A stretch of DNA of 64,000 nt, taken from assembly GCA_964545715.1 (NCBI GenBank), contig CAZJHX010000020.1, positions 1-64,000 of the forward strand. Reading direction: 5' to 3'. A program made the translations under genes and the position numbers. This document shows positions 27,556 to 34,860 of this stretch, piece by piece (the stretch's first letter is position 1; every line of letters starts with the position of its first letter). This stretch comes from CAZJHX01 sp964545715 (GTDB lineage Bacteria > Myxococcota_A > UBA9042 > GCA-2863065). The notes beneath the pieces are model-generated. The model made no database searches, had not been told where the DNA came from, and was given only the letters and a program-made list of their open reading frames with translations.

Positions 27556-28428
27556 ATGTGTTGGTCCGCTTTGAAGCCCCGTTCAGGCGGCCTGGCGATA
27601 GCCTCTGGTCTGCTGGCGGCGGTCGTGATGAGTGGCTGCGGTGAGTCAATTCGGATCACCGTCCAGCAGCGACCGCTGTTGGAGCTGCGTGGGGCGCGCC
27701 GTGTAGCCGTGGAGAGCACGCCCGACTCCGGTGCGATCGACGTGGCAGCCCGGCTGAGGTCGGCGCTGGATGCGGACAAGCTGCTGGAGTCGATGCCGTC
27801 CCCCAACGCGGACGCGGAGGTGCTCGTCCGCGTTGGTCCGGCGGGCGCCGAGACCTCCGAAAGACTCGATGTGTCCGGACTGCCGGGGCACAAACCCGGC
27901 GCTGTCACCGTGGTGTCCAGCCGCCACCTGCACGCGGTGGTCCGCTGCGCGGTGGTGGTTCGAGACCTTCGCAGCCGAAAGGAGCTGGAGGCGGGGATGA
28001 TTACAGAGCGCGTCTCCGAGATGCACACGTCGTCTGACGGCGTCGCGGCGCTAGTCGACTACGCGGGGGTCCTGGGCAAAGCGCGCAGCAGGGTGGTCGG
28101 GCGATTGCTCCGGATGCTGACTTCAAAGAGCCTCGTGCTCTCGTTTCCGGTGCTGGACGACAGCCACTGCGCCACGAGCGACCCGGGCATGGCCGCGCTG
28201 CGTCGGGGCGATCTTCAATCGGCTCGACGCTCGCTGCGCGCGTGTACGGACGCACAAGCGTCTGATCACGTCGCGCTGTATCACCTGGCCCTGGTGGAGT
28301 TGGCCACGGGACGAAAGCGGGCAGCCGAGCTGCTCCTCCACCGGGCCATGGAGCTGTCCCCACAACGGAACTACCGCAGCGCGTTGAATACGATTCGGTC
28401 GCTCGAAGTGGTTCAACCGCCGCGCTGA
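27556..28428 (+). CDS. Lipoprotein with C-terminal TPR-like segment
   Basis: A 290-residue protein starting at ATG 27556. The signal peptide (GGLAIASGLLAAVVMSGC) ends in the lipobox MSGC, so it should be lipidated. The middle (about residues 30-190) is a mixed alpha/beta region (ARRVAVESTPDSGAIDVAARL, VVRCAVVVRDLRSRKELEAG) reminiscent of curli-assembly/LptE-like outer-membrane lipoproteins, although no family is certain. The end carries one or two TPR-like helix pairs (GMAALRRGDLQSARRSLRAC; ALYHLALVELATGRKRAAEL). The ribosome site is weak. The gene is divergent from the transglycosylase-like gene across 145 bases and converges on the HExxH gene. Function unknown; an envelope role is likely. 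Confidence 0.75.
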   Translation: MCWSALKPRSGGLAIASGLLAAVVMSGCGESIRITVQQRPLLELRGARRVAVESTPDSGAIDVAARLRSALDADKLLESMPSPNADAEVLVRVGPAGAETSERLDVSGLPGHKPGAVTVVSSRHLHAVVRCAVVVRDLRSRKELEAGMITERVSEMHTSSDGVAALVDYAGVLGKARSRVVGRLLRMLTSKSLVLSFPVLDDSHCATSDPGMAALRRGDLQSARRSLRACTDAQASDHVALYHLALVELATGRKRAAELLLHRAMELSPQRNYRSALNTIRSLEVVQPPR

Positions 28429-28484
28429 GGGCTTCGTGGCGTCACCCCCCTCCACAGCTTGCCCGACCGTGTGACCGGGTCCGC

Positions 28485-29315
28485 TCAGGGCGACGCACGG
28501 CCGCGGACCTTGTCCCAGTATTTGCCCCAATACGTGTAGTAGTTCTCGCTGGTGTTGTTGGTGACCCACTTGGTCTTGTACTTTTTGGTCACCCACTTGA
28601 TGGCCAGCTGCTCCAGCTTGGCCCACTTCTTTGTGCGTTGGAGCGCCGTGTGGCTTTTTTTGACGTACTTCAGCCAGTCCTTGTAGCCGGCCTGGTTGAC
28701 CCCCTTTTTGTCCCCGATCTGCATCAGGGCGATGTAGCAGGCGGCCTGGGAGCCGATCTCTTCGTCCATCTGCTTCTTCACGTACTGGGCCCGGCCGAGC
28801 TTCTTGGGATCGGGCTCCTTGCCCTCGAGGTTGGAGGCCAGATGGTAGAGTTCGTGCGCCAGATCGCCAATCCAGCCCGCCTTGGTGCTCTTTGTGGCCA
28901 GAAAGACCTGCTTGCCGGTGACGTAGGTGCCCGAGCTGGACCACTTCAGCGTGAATTTGTAGTTGCCCAGCTTCGCTTTGATGCGATCGAGGATCTTCTT
29001 GGCGCGGGGGATTGCCTTGAGCCTTCGGATCAGGTCCGCGCGGATGGCATTGGGCACGGCGGCCCCGCTTCGCCGACCTGCCCCTGATCCCGTGCCGCGT
29101 GCCCCTGGGCGCGGCTCCTGCGGTGCGTGGTCTTGGGTGTCCGGGTGGGGGTGATCATGGCCGTGATCGTGAGCCGATACCGCGCCGGCTCCCTGCTCGT
29201 AGGTCATGCCGCGCAGCTCGGAGCGATCCTGTCGTCCGGGGGCGGGGCCCGCCGTTGTGGTCGCACCCTGGCCCGACTCCGTCTTTGGTCCGTGCAGTAG
29301 CTCAGAACCCGACAT
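28485..29315 (-). CDS. HExxH putative metallopeptidase
   Basis: A 276-residue protein whose ATG at 29315 follows GAGGAGG with good spacing. The N-terminal about 100 residues are disordered and rich in Gly, Pro and His (DHGHDHPHPDTQDH), and contain the line SELRGMTYEQGAGAV. The C-terminal half has a zinc motif, H154-E-L-Y-H158 (WIGDLAHELYHLASNL), with a possible third ligand in MDEEIGSQAACYIAL. No signal peptide is seen. A short RGM.Y..G motif after a disordered start is, as far as I recall, common in eCIS/DUF4157-associated effectors; that link is inference. The start overlaps the end of the upstream gene by 14 bases, so the two proteins are translated as a pair, as expected for an effector with a partner or immunity protein, but other explanations are open. 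Confidence 0.72.
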   Translation of the reverse strand: MSGSELLHGPKTESGQGATTTAGPAPGRQDRSELRGMTYEQGAGAVSAHDHGHDHPHPDTQDHAPQEPRPGARGTGSGAGRRSGAAVPNAIRADLIRRLKAIPRAKKILDRIKAKLGNYKFTLKWSSSGTYVTGKQVFLATKSTKAGWIGDLAHELYHLASNLEGKEPDPKKLGRAQYVKKQMDEEIGSQAACYIALMQIGDKKGVNQAGYKDWLKYVKKSHTALQRTKKWAKLEQLAIKWVTKKYKTKWVTNNTSENYYTYWGKYWDKVRGRASP

Positions 29316-29865
29316 GCTCAGCCTCCTCGGCAGGCGCCTCCAGGACCTCCTCGCGCAGGACACCGGGGCCGTGTTGTGGGAAGCGGATCGTCCACCGCAC
29401 GAGGCGGTGGGAGCCGTCTGCGACGAAGAAGTTGATGTCCCAGCCGTCCGGCAGCTGGGTGACTCGCGGCGGCTCCACCGAGCCTGCCCGGTGCGAGAGC
29501 GGGGGCGGGAGCTCGGCCGCCGTGTGGATCAGGCGCAGTGGGGCGCCCTGGGGTCGTAGCAGCTCGAACACCTGCTCGGGGAAGGTCTCCGCGCGGCAGA
29601 GGCCGGGCTCGGTGCGGATCAGCTGCGCAACCTCGGCCGCGTTCTCCGTTGTGACCAGCGCCTGGCCCGTAGCGGACTCGACCGCCAGGAAGAAGCTCAT
29701 GGGGCGGCTCGTTCGGGCCGGAGTGACCCGGTACAGCACGTGGTGCTGCATGCCGGGGACGACGACCGAATCAGCGAAGTAGGCATCGGGTGTTTCGGTC
29801 CACAGGTCGAGCTCACCATTGTCGAGGCGTGCAACGGCCTTTCGAACCTGCTCGTGGGACAGCAC
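29302..29865 (-). CDS. Unknown protein paired with the HExxH gene
   Basis: A 187-residue cytoplasmic protein starting at GTG 29865 behind AGGAGG. It has no signal peptide or membrane segment. Visible composition is mixed alpha/beta: LSHEQVRKAVARLDNGELD, MQHHVLYRVTPA, SFFLAVESATGQALVTT, VFELLRPQGAPLRLIHTA, WDINFFVADGSHRLVRWTIR. No known family could be recognised. Its 3' end overlaps the start of the downstream metallopeptidase-like gene by 14 bases, which implies co-expression and a functional link. The 192 bases upstream (29866-30057) show no gene or clear promoter. Confidence 0.72.
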   Translation of the reverse strand: MLSHEQVRKAVARLDNGELDLWTETPDAYFADSVVVPGMQHHVLYRVTPARTSRPMSFFLAVESATGQALVTTENAAEVAQLIRTEPGLCRAETFPEQVFELLRPQGAPLRLIHTAAELPPPLSHRAGSVEPPRVTQLPDGWDINFFVADGSHRLVRWTIRFPQHGPGVLREEVLEAPAEEAEHVGF

Positions 29866-30057
29866 GTCTCACCTCCTGGTGATTGGCGCGTGAACTATGG
29901 CAATCTTGCCCAGCGCCGCCGACGACGAAGCGCCGCGTCCTTGAGGTGCATCATCGCGGCTCGACGGTCCCAGGCACCGGACACCGTGGGCTTGCGGACA
30001 CACGCCTTTGGCGGCGCATAATCGTCCCTGAGCGGGGTGGGGGGCCGGCCTCTTGCG

Positions 30058-30693
30058 CTACGAACCGCGGTGGGGCGCGGTCGGCATCGGCTTGCGCGCC
30101 ATCAGCAGGGCTGCGGTCCAGTGCTCGCCGGCGTGGGTGCCCTTACCGTCGTGATCGTGCGGCGGGGTGTCCACCACGTCGGCGCGAAGAATCTGGAAGC
30201 CCTCAAAAGCGCTCGCGAGCTCGTCTACTGTCGGCATGTCGTACTGCGCAAAGAACTCGTGACGCGGGGCCATGGTCGCGTCAAAGTCCTTGAGCAGCAC
30301 GACGCCGCCCGGGGCCACGGCGGCGCGGATCATCGCAAAGAGCGCCGCGCGGCCCGGCTCGTCGCCCGGCAGGGCAAAGGTCTGCGTGATGAGGTCGTAT
30401 TGGCCGGGCGGGGTCCACGCGGTGCTGTCGCCGACATGCAGCTCAGCAGTGTGGCCGCGCTCGTGCAGTACTGCGCGCGCCGCTGCGATGGCCCGCCTGG
30501 AGATGTCCACCCCCGACACCTCCCAGCCGCGGTCGGCAAGCGCAGCGAGCAGGCCGCCGGCGCCGCAGCCGACGTCCAGAGCACGTCCCGGCGACAAGGT
30601 GTCGACGATCTCGACAAGCAGGGCGTCGGGCGCCTCGTAGTCCGCCGAGGTGCCCGTATAACAGTGGTTCCAGTCGAATTCGTGTGTGTTCAT
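30058..30693 (-). CDS. Class I SAM-dependent methyltransferase
   Basis: A 211-residue methyltransferase of the Methyltransf_11/25 type. Motif I is GRALDVGCGAGGLLAALADRG, with the acidic ribose-binding residue in VSGVDISRRAI; motif II/III regions are YDLITQTFALPG and GGVVLLKDFDATM. The start is the ATG at 30693 (MNTHEFDWNHCY...), which fits the family's N terminus; an upstream in-frame start would overlap the regulator on the other strand. It is divergent from the AraC gene across only 46 bases, so the regulator probably controls it. The acceptor substrate cannot be inferred. Confidence 0.88.
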   Translation of the reverse strand: MNTHEFDWNHCYTGTSADYEAPDALLVEIVDTLSPGRALDVGCGAGGLLAALADRGWEVSGVDISRRAIAAARAVLHERGHTAELHVGDSTAWTPPGQYDLITQTFALPGDEPGRAALFAMIRAAVAPGGVVLLKDFDATMAPRHEFFAQYDMPTVDELASAFEGFQILRADVVDTPPHDHDGKGTHAGEHWTAALLMARKPMPTAPHRGS

Positions 30694-30739
30694 GCATCTC
30701 AGTGTGGGCATTGGCGCAAAAAGCCGGTAGAGCGTCGTT

Positions 30740-31573
30740 ATGGAATCGATCGGCCGATCTTTAGATCTGTTCGTCTTGCACCACACGCATGACCAGCTGC
30801 ACGCCCACGACGAGACCTCGCACACCGAGCACGGTTTGACCTACCTGGCCGACGGCTGGTTTCGCATGGTGCACGGACGCCCGATCACGGTCGAAGCGGG
30901 CTGCGTGACTGTGGTGCCCGCCGGCGTGCCGCACCGCCCGCTGGAGGGCCGCAACGCGGAGTTCTGGCTGGTCGGCTTCTGCGCGACCTGCATGCGGCTG
31001 GACGAGACCCAGCTGCTGATGAGTCCGTTTCGTCGAGTCCGCCAGGGCGCGCTGCCGGTGGTGCCCATCGAGCCCGCGCGCCGCGCCCGGTTGCTAGGGC
31101 TGCTGCAGGACCTCGAGGAGGAGTGTCAGCGCGGGGCTCCTGACTCGCCGGAGCTGGCGCGCAGTCTGCTGTTGCTGGTCTTGGGCGAGGTCCGGCGCGC
31201 GATGGCCGGCGAGCAGGTCAGCGCGACCCGTGGCACGCTGGTCTCGGACGCGCTGGAGTTCATCCAGCGGCGCTGCCTGGAGCCGATCTCGCTCAGAGAC
31301 GTCGCGGCCGCGGTGCATCGAACGCCTGCCCACGTGACGGCCACCGTCAAGAAGCAGACGGGATATTCGGTAGGCGCCTGGATCACGTCCGGTCGCGTGG
31401 CTGAGGCGGCTAGACGCCTGGCCCACACCGACGACTCGCTGGACGACATCACCGAGCACGTCGGCTGGCAGGACAAGACGCACCTGATCCGCCAATTTCG
31501 CAAGGCCTATGGCATCACGCCGGCGGCGTGGAGACGCGAGCGCCGCCGCGGGCACAGTGCTCAGGACTCTTAA
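30740..31573 (+). CDS. AraC-family transcriptional regulator
   Basis: A 277-residue regulator. The N-terminal part is an AraC cupin-like sensor (HAHDETSHTEHGLTYLADGW, GCVTVVPAGVPHRPLEG) with His residues at metal/ligand-like positions. The C-terminal about 100 residues contain two HTH motifs (ISLRDVAAAVHRTPAHVTATVKK and SLDDITEHVGWQDKTHLIRQ) ending in FRKAYGITPAAWR, the usual AraC signature. It is divergent from the methyltransferase gene with 46 bases between starts, so one shared operator could control both. It could be autoregulated; no obvious direct repeats were found in the short gap. Confidence 0.92.
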   Translation: MESIGRSLDLFVLHHTHDQLHAHDETSHTEHGLTYLADGWFRMVHGRPITVEAGCVTVVPAGVPHRPLEGRNAEFWLVGFCATCMRLDETQLLMSPFRRVRQGALPVVPIEPARRARLLGLLQDLEEECQRGAPDSPELARSLLLLVLGEVRRAMAGEQVSATRGTLVSDALEFIQRRCLEPISLRDVAAAVHRTPAHVTATVKKQTGYSVGAWITSGRVAEAARRLAHTDDSLDDITEHVGWQDKTHLIRQFRKAYGITPAAWRRERRRGHSAQDS

Positions 31574-31625
31574 GGGCGCGCAGCCAGGGGGTGCAGCGGG
31601 CAGTCCACTGTTTGTTGGAAACGTC

Positions 31626-31650
31626 TTGACAGATCATCCGCAAGTATGGG
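31626..31650 (+). promoter_or_regulatory. Putative promoter of the GntR-GH25 operon
   Basis: A perfect TTGACA hexamer is at 31626-31631, followed by TATGGG at 31645-31650. The 13-base spacing is short, and the sequence at the ideal spacing falls on the first operator site. Transcription from here would be blocked by a protein bound to the adjacent operators, consistent with autorepression. Confidence 0.4.
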
Positions 31651-31676
31651 TTGGTAGGACCAATTGGTAGGACCAG
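31651..31676 (+). promoter_or_regulatory. Tandem GntR (PdhR/FadR-like) operator
   Basis: Two abutting 13-base sites, TTGGTAGGACCAA at 31651-31663 and TTGGTAGGACCAG at 31664-31676, share the palindrome TTGGT-N3-ACCAA. This matches the known half-site spacing of FadR-subfamily GntR regulators (PdhR sites are described as ATTGGTNNNACCAAT, FadR sites as TGGTNNGACCA). The sites sit between a TTGACA box and the start of a FadR-type regulator gene at 31692, so autoregulation is likely. Confidence 0.8.
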
Positions 31677-31691
31677 TTTTAGAGGTGCACT

Positions 31692-32414
31692 TTGTCCGTC
31701 GCGGAGACCGTCTTTCGCAAGCTGTTCAGCGTCATCCTGGATGGAGGTTTCGGGTCCGGTGCGCGCCTGCCGGCCGAGCGCGAGCTTGCCGGGCGCTATG
31801 GGGTCAGCCGGGTCAGCGTCCGAGACGCCCTGCAGAGGCTGGTCGACCGGCGTGTAATCACCACCCGGCAGGGGTCGGGGGCGACGGTGCTGCCCATGCA
31901 CCAATGGAGCGCAAGGGCGCTGGCGCCGGTCGTGCGGTCCAGGCTCGACCGGCGGGACTGGGCCGGTCTGGGGCGCATCGTAGAGGACGCGCTGGCGCTC
32001 AGACGTGATCTGGTTTTGCCGTTGGTCGAACGCGCCGCGTCGCGGCTGTCGCCCGGCAGCCTGGATGCGGCGCGGCGTGCCCTGGAGTCGGCCTGGCGCG
32101 TTCGGTCGGACCCAGCTTCCTTCGTCGACCATGACCGCCGGGTGCTGCCCCTGGTGCTCGAAGCGGCCGGGATGTACCCCTCGCTGTGGGTCGTCAACAG
32201 CCTCACGGACTCCTACGTCGAGGTGATGAGCGCCATCGGCGGCGCCGGGCCGGCGCCTGACACCTACCTCTGCGCCAATCACGCGATCTTCGACGCCCTC
32301 GAGGCCGGCGAGGGGGCCGTCGCGACGCAGCGCATGGCCGAGTACCTGGACGTTGTGGACGCCGGCATCGTCTCGGCGTTTCCAAACCTGCTGCAAAAAG
32401 GGGAAAACCAATGA
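31692..32414 (+). CDS. GntR-family (FadR/FCD subfamily) transcriptional regulator
   Basis: A 240-residue regulator. The N-terminal winged helix is clear (LPAERELAGRYGVSRVSVRDALQRLVDRRVITTRQGSGATV). The C-terminal all-helical ligand domain has FCD-like spacing (RRDLVLPLVERAASR, DHDRRVLPLVLEAAG, ANHAIFDALEAGEG), where Asp/His residues bind a carboxylate-type ligand or metal in relatives. The start is TTG 31692, with GAGGTG upstream. Two tandem TTGGT-N3-ACCAA operators lie 16-41 bases before it. Its stop overlaps the start of the downstream GH25-like lipoprotein (ATGA), so that gene is presumably its main target. Ligand unknown. Confidence 0.88.
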   Translation: MSVAETVFRKLFSVILDGGFGSGARLPAERELAGRYGVSRVSVRDALQRLVDRRVITTRQGSGATVLPMHQWSARALAPVVRSRLDRRDWAGLGRIVEDALALRRDLVLPLVERAASRLSPGSLDAARRALESAWRVRSDPASFVDHDRRVLPLVLEAAGMYPSLWVVNSLTDSYVEVMSAIGGAGPAPDTYLCANHAIFDALEAGEGAVATQRMAEYLDVVDAGIVSAFPNLLQKGENQ

Positions 32415-33832
32415 GCCTGAGAACTGTTACTGCGTTCGCGCTGATCCTGCACATCTCCGGCTGCGGAGCCGACACCGAGACCGCGGGCACCTGGGGCGGC
32501 GAGCCGAGTGCGATGGAAAGTCCAGCGGCATCATCCACAGCGGTCAAGGCGGTAGACGTCTCGCTGTGGTCGGGCGTGATCACCGATGCGGAGGTCGCCT
32601 GTTGGGCCTCGCACGGTGTGACACACGTCGTCGCCGGCACCCAGAACCCGAGAATCACCCGTCAACAGCTGGCCATGGCTGTCGCCGCGGGCATGACCGT
32701 GGACCTCTATGTCTACCTGCACTGGGACGGGGATATCCCGGGACGCGTCGCGGACGCCGTCGCCCTGGCGGCGGAGTTTCCGATAGGGCGCATCTGGCTG
32801 GACGCCGAGGACGAGCCGGAAGGGCGCACCCCCGCCGCGCTGCATGCGCTGCTGACCGACGCGCTGTCGGCGTGCGGCGACTTTCCGTGCGGCATCTATA
32901 CGGCCGCGTGGTGGTGGGACCCCGCGATGGGCGCCTCCACGGCCTTCTCCAACCACCCCCTGTGGTACGCGCACTACGACAACAGCCCCAACACGGCGAC
33001 CTGGTCCTGGCAGTCCTTCGGTGGTTGGGCGACGCCCGCGGCCAAGCAATACGATGAGCGCTATCTGTGCGGTATCGACGTCGACCTGAACACCATGGAG
33101 CTGGTCCCGGATGCTCCAAAGCCGTCGCCCGCTCCCCCGGTGTTGCCGGACACGAGCGGCGCCCCGGGCGGGCTGTACCCGGATGGGCTCATTCGCATCA
33201 AGACAGCTGCTGCTCGCCTGTTGTGCGCCACGGTGCCCGAGGCGACGGCCTACGCCTTTCAAATCGAGCACTTCTCAGGCGGCGGGTTTCACCCGTACAC
33301 CACGTATCAGGTGAACACGAACGCACGCCGCTTCTCCCCGGCGTTTGCCGACCGCGTCTATCGATGGCGGGTGCGCGCAAAGACGCAAACCGGGTGGGGC
33401 GGATGGTCCGCCTGGGCGCTCTTTGAATACGGCCAGCCGGTTGAACAGGTCACGCAGCCACCAATCGAGCCGGACCCCCAGCTCGAGCCCGAGCCCGAGC
33501 CGGACGAAGATGAGCCCCCGCCCGCCGACCCCGATGTTGCGGACGCGGGCGACTCGTCGGCGCTCTCACCCGCCGACGGCGCGTCGATCTCCACGGCATC
33601 GGTCACTCTCTCTTGCGCGCCCGTTGCGGCGGCGGAGCGCTATGCCTTCGAAATCGAGGTCGCCTCTGAGGGCGGTGGATTCGGCGCCTACTACACCTAC
33701 GAACCCGTCCACCCCACGAAGGCCTTCTGGCCCGCCATTTCGCAAACGACCTACCGCTGGCGCGTGCGAGCGCGGATCAACGGGGTGTGGGGCGCCGACT
33801 CCGCGTGGAGCACCTTCGACTTCGACGGCTGA
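32411..33832 (+). CDS. GH25-like lysozyme lipoprotein with two Trp-rich sandwich domains
   Basis: A 473-residue lipoprotein; the signal peptide (MSLRTVTAFALILHISGC) ends in the lipobox ISGC. Residues about 45-235 resemble GH25/GH25-like muramidases: it opens with AVDVSLWSG, has the acidic pair D131/E133 in RIWLDAEDEPE, GIYTAAWWW, LWYAHYDNSP and QYDERYLCGIDVDLN. Two repeats follow (YAFQIEHFSGGGFHPYTTY...YRWRVRAKTQTGWGGWSAW and YAFEIEVASEGGGFGAYYTY...YRWRVRARINGVWGADSAW), separated by a Pro/Glu linker; these are FN3-like and may bind wall or prey polymers. The ATG overlaps the GntR stop. Predicted role: peptidoglycan hydrolase anchored in the envelope, under GntR control. Confidence 0.8.
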   Translation: MSLRTVTAFALILHISGCGADTETAGTWGGEPSAMESPAASSTAVKAVDVSLWSGVITDAEVACWASHGVTHVVAGTQNPRITRQQLAMAVAAGMTVDLYVYLHWDGDIPGRVADAVALAAEFPIGRIWLDAEDEPEGRTPAALHALLTDALSACGDFPCGIYTAAWWWDPAMGASTAFSNHPLWYAHYDNSPNTATWSWQSFGGWATPAAKQYDERYLCGIDVDLNTMELVPDAPKPSPAPPVLPDTSGAPGGLYPDGLIRIKTAAARLLCATVPEATAYAFQIEHFSGGGFHPYTTYQVNTNARRFSPAFADRVYRWRVRAKTQTGWGGWSAWALFEYGQPVEQVTQPPIEPDPQLEPEPEPDEDEPPPADPDVADAGDSSALSPADGASISTASVTLSCAPVAAAERYAFEIEVASEGGGFGAYYTYEPVHPTKAFWPAISQTTYRWRVRARINGVWGADSAWSTFDFDG

Positions 33833-33838
33833 CTGACT

Positions 33839-34000
33839 TCACCCGGTCTCCCGGGCGCGAGCCAGCGCTCGCAGGTTCTCGAGCTGGTTCAGCACGGAAG
33901 ACAACGCCTCAAGCAAGTGGTCGTTCACCTCGAACCGGTCAGCGAAACTCCGGGCGGCATTGTCCCCAGGCCGCAATACCCCGACCGTTTGCAGGCATCG
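33839..34000 (-). other. Alternative-frame coding continuation of the Cys-rich gene
   Basis: Shifted by one base from the Cys-rich frame, a run of codons ending at the TGA at 33839 reads GDNAARSFADRFEVNDHLL... and then a Leu-heptad helix (LLEALSSVLNQLENLRALAR). Its codons have strongly GC-rich third positions, unlike the neighbouring frames. It has no start or ribosome site of its own, and begins where the Cys-rich frame runs into a GGGG tract (CTGGGGAC). The simplest reading is a one-base indel, real or artefactual, near 33960-33990. Confidence 0.45.
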
Positions 34001-34794
34001 GACTTCCGGCAGTCGGCGTCGGACGTGGCAATGCAGTTCCGGTAGCGCCCGGCCAGGGTGCATCGCCCCTGCGACTTACACATATCACTGCAGTTGGAGC
34101 GCCCGGGGCGGAGGTGCCGCAGCAGTATCGCTTGCCGTATGCGCTGGTTCCTGGGGGCCGGCTGCGGCACCGCGATGCCGCAGACGCGGTCGAACTCGTC
34201 GATGCGGTAACCCTTCAGAAAGGTGCAGTGCTTATCGGTTTTGCATGCCCGTGATCGCCGGCAGTCGGCGTCGTTGCCGGCGATGCATAGGCCCTTGTGC
34301 GGTGTGCATCGTCCATCGTTTTTGCATACGTCCGACCGCAGGCAGTCCTTACGGGTCGAGGCCTGGCACCCGCGCTCCCCGTATGCGCACAGCCCGTCGT
34401 ATTTGCACGCCAGGCTGCCCTTGCAGTCGCGGTCGGACATGGCCGCGCAGACCGCGTCCGCCGGGCTGTAGTGATGGTCGCGCCCGCCGCTCCGATAGTG
34501 TGTCGTCGTGCAGTGGCCGTATCGCTTGCACCCGGTCGAGCGCCGGCACTTGGCCTGGGTGACGACGCACTGACGCGTGGACAGGTCGAATTTGCAGCGC
34601 CCGGAGTGCTTGCAGTCGAGGCTGCGACGGCAGTGGGCGTTGGACGTTGCCACGCACTCCCCACCGAGATATGCGCACGAGCCCATCCATTTGCACTCGT
34701 CGCTCTGGCGACACTCCCGGTCGGAAGAGTGCGCTTCCGCCGGTGGTAGGAGCAGCACGGTTGCCGCCAGGAAAAAACTGCTGACGGCTCGCAT
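33925..34794 (-). CDS. Exported Cys-rich repeat protein (C terminus uncertain)
   Basis: A 289-residue exported protein with a signal peptide (MRAVSSFFLAATVLLLPPAEA; TGGAGAC lies upstream of ATG 34794). The rest is made of about nine short units of the form DxxCRxSxxCKxxGxCxxxxxxC, basic (Lys/Arg) with regular Cys, which should form small disulfide knots. The last unit is cut short by a stop at 33925. In another frame the coding signal continues to 33839, so the native C terminus may differ. The gene lies downstream of the giant gene cluster on the same strand (66-base gap). Function unknown. Confidence 0.7.
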   Translation of the reverse strand: MRAVSSFFLAATVLLLPPAEAHSSDRECRQSDECKWMGSCAYLGGECVATSNAHCRRSLDCKHSGRCKFDLSTRQCVVTQAKCRRSTGCKRYGHCTTTHYRSGGRDHHYSPADAVCAAMSDRDCKGSLACKYDGLCAYGERGCQASTRKDCLRSDVCKNDGRCTPHKGLCIAGNDADCRRSRACKTDKHCTFLKGYRIDEFDRVCGIAVPQPAPRNQRIRQAILLRHLRPGRSNCSDMCKSQGRCTLAGRYRNCIATSDADCRKSDACKRSGYCGLGTMPPGVSLTGSR

Positions 34795-34860
34795 GACTTG
34801 TTCAGTCTCCAGGGACGAGGGAAGTTCACGATCCTACCAGCTTCCGAGCGAAGCCCATCA

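Noticed and set aside
28429..28484. GACC/GGTC inverted repeat as a bidirectional terminator
   Set aside because: Only 4 paired bases and no T run.
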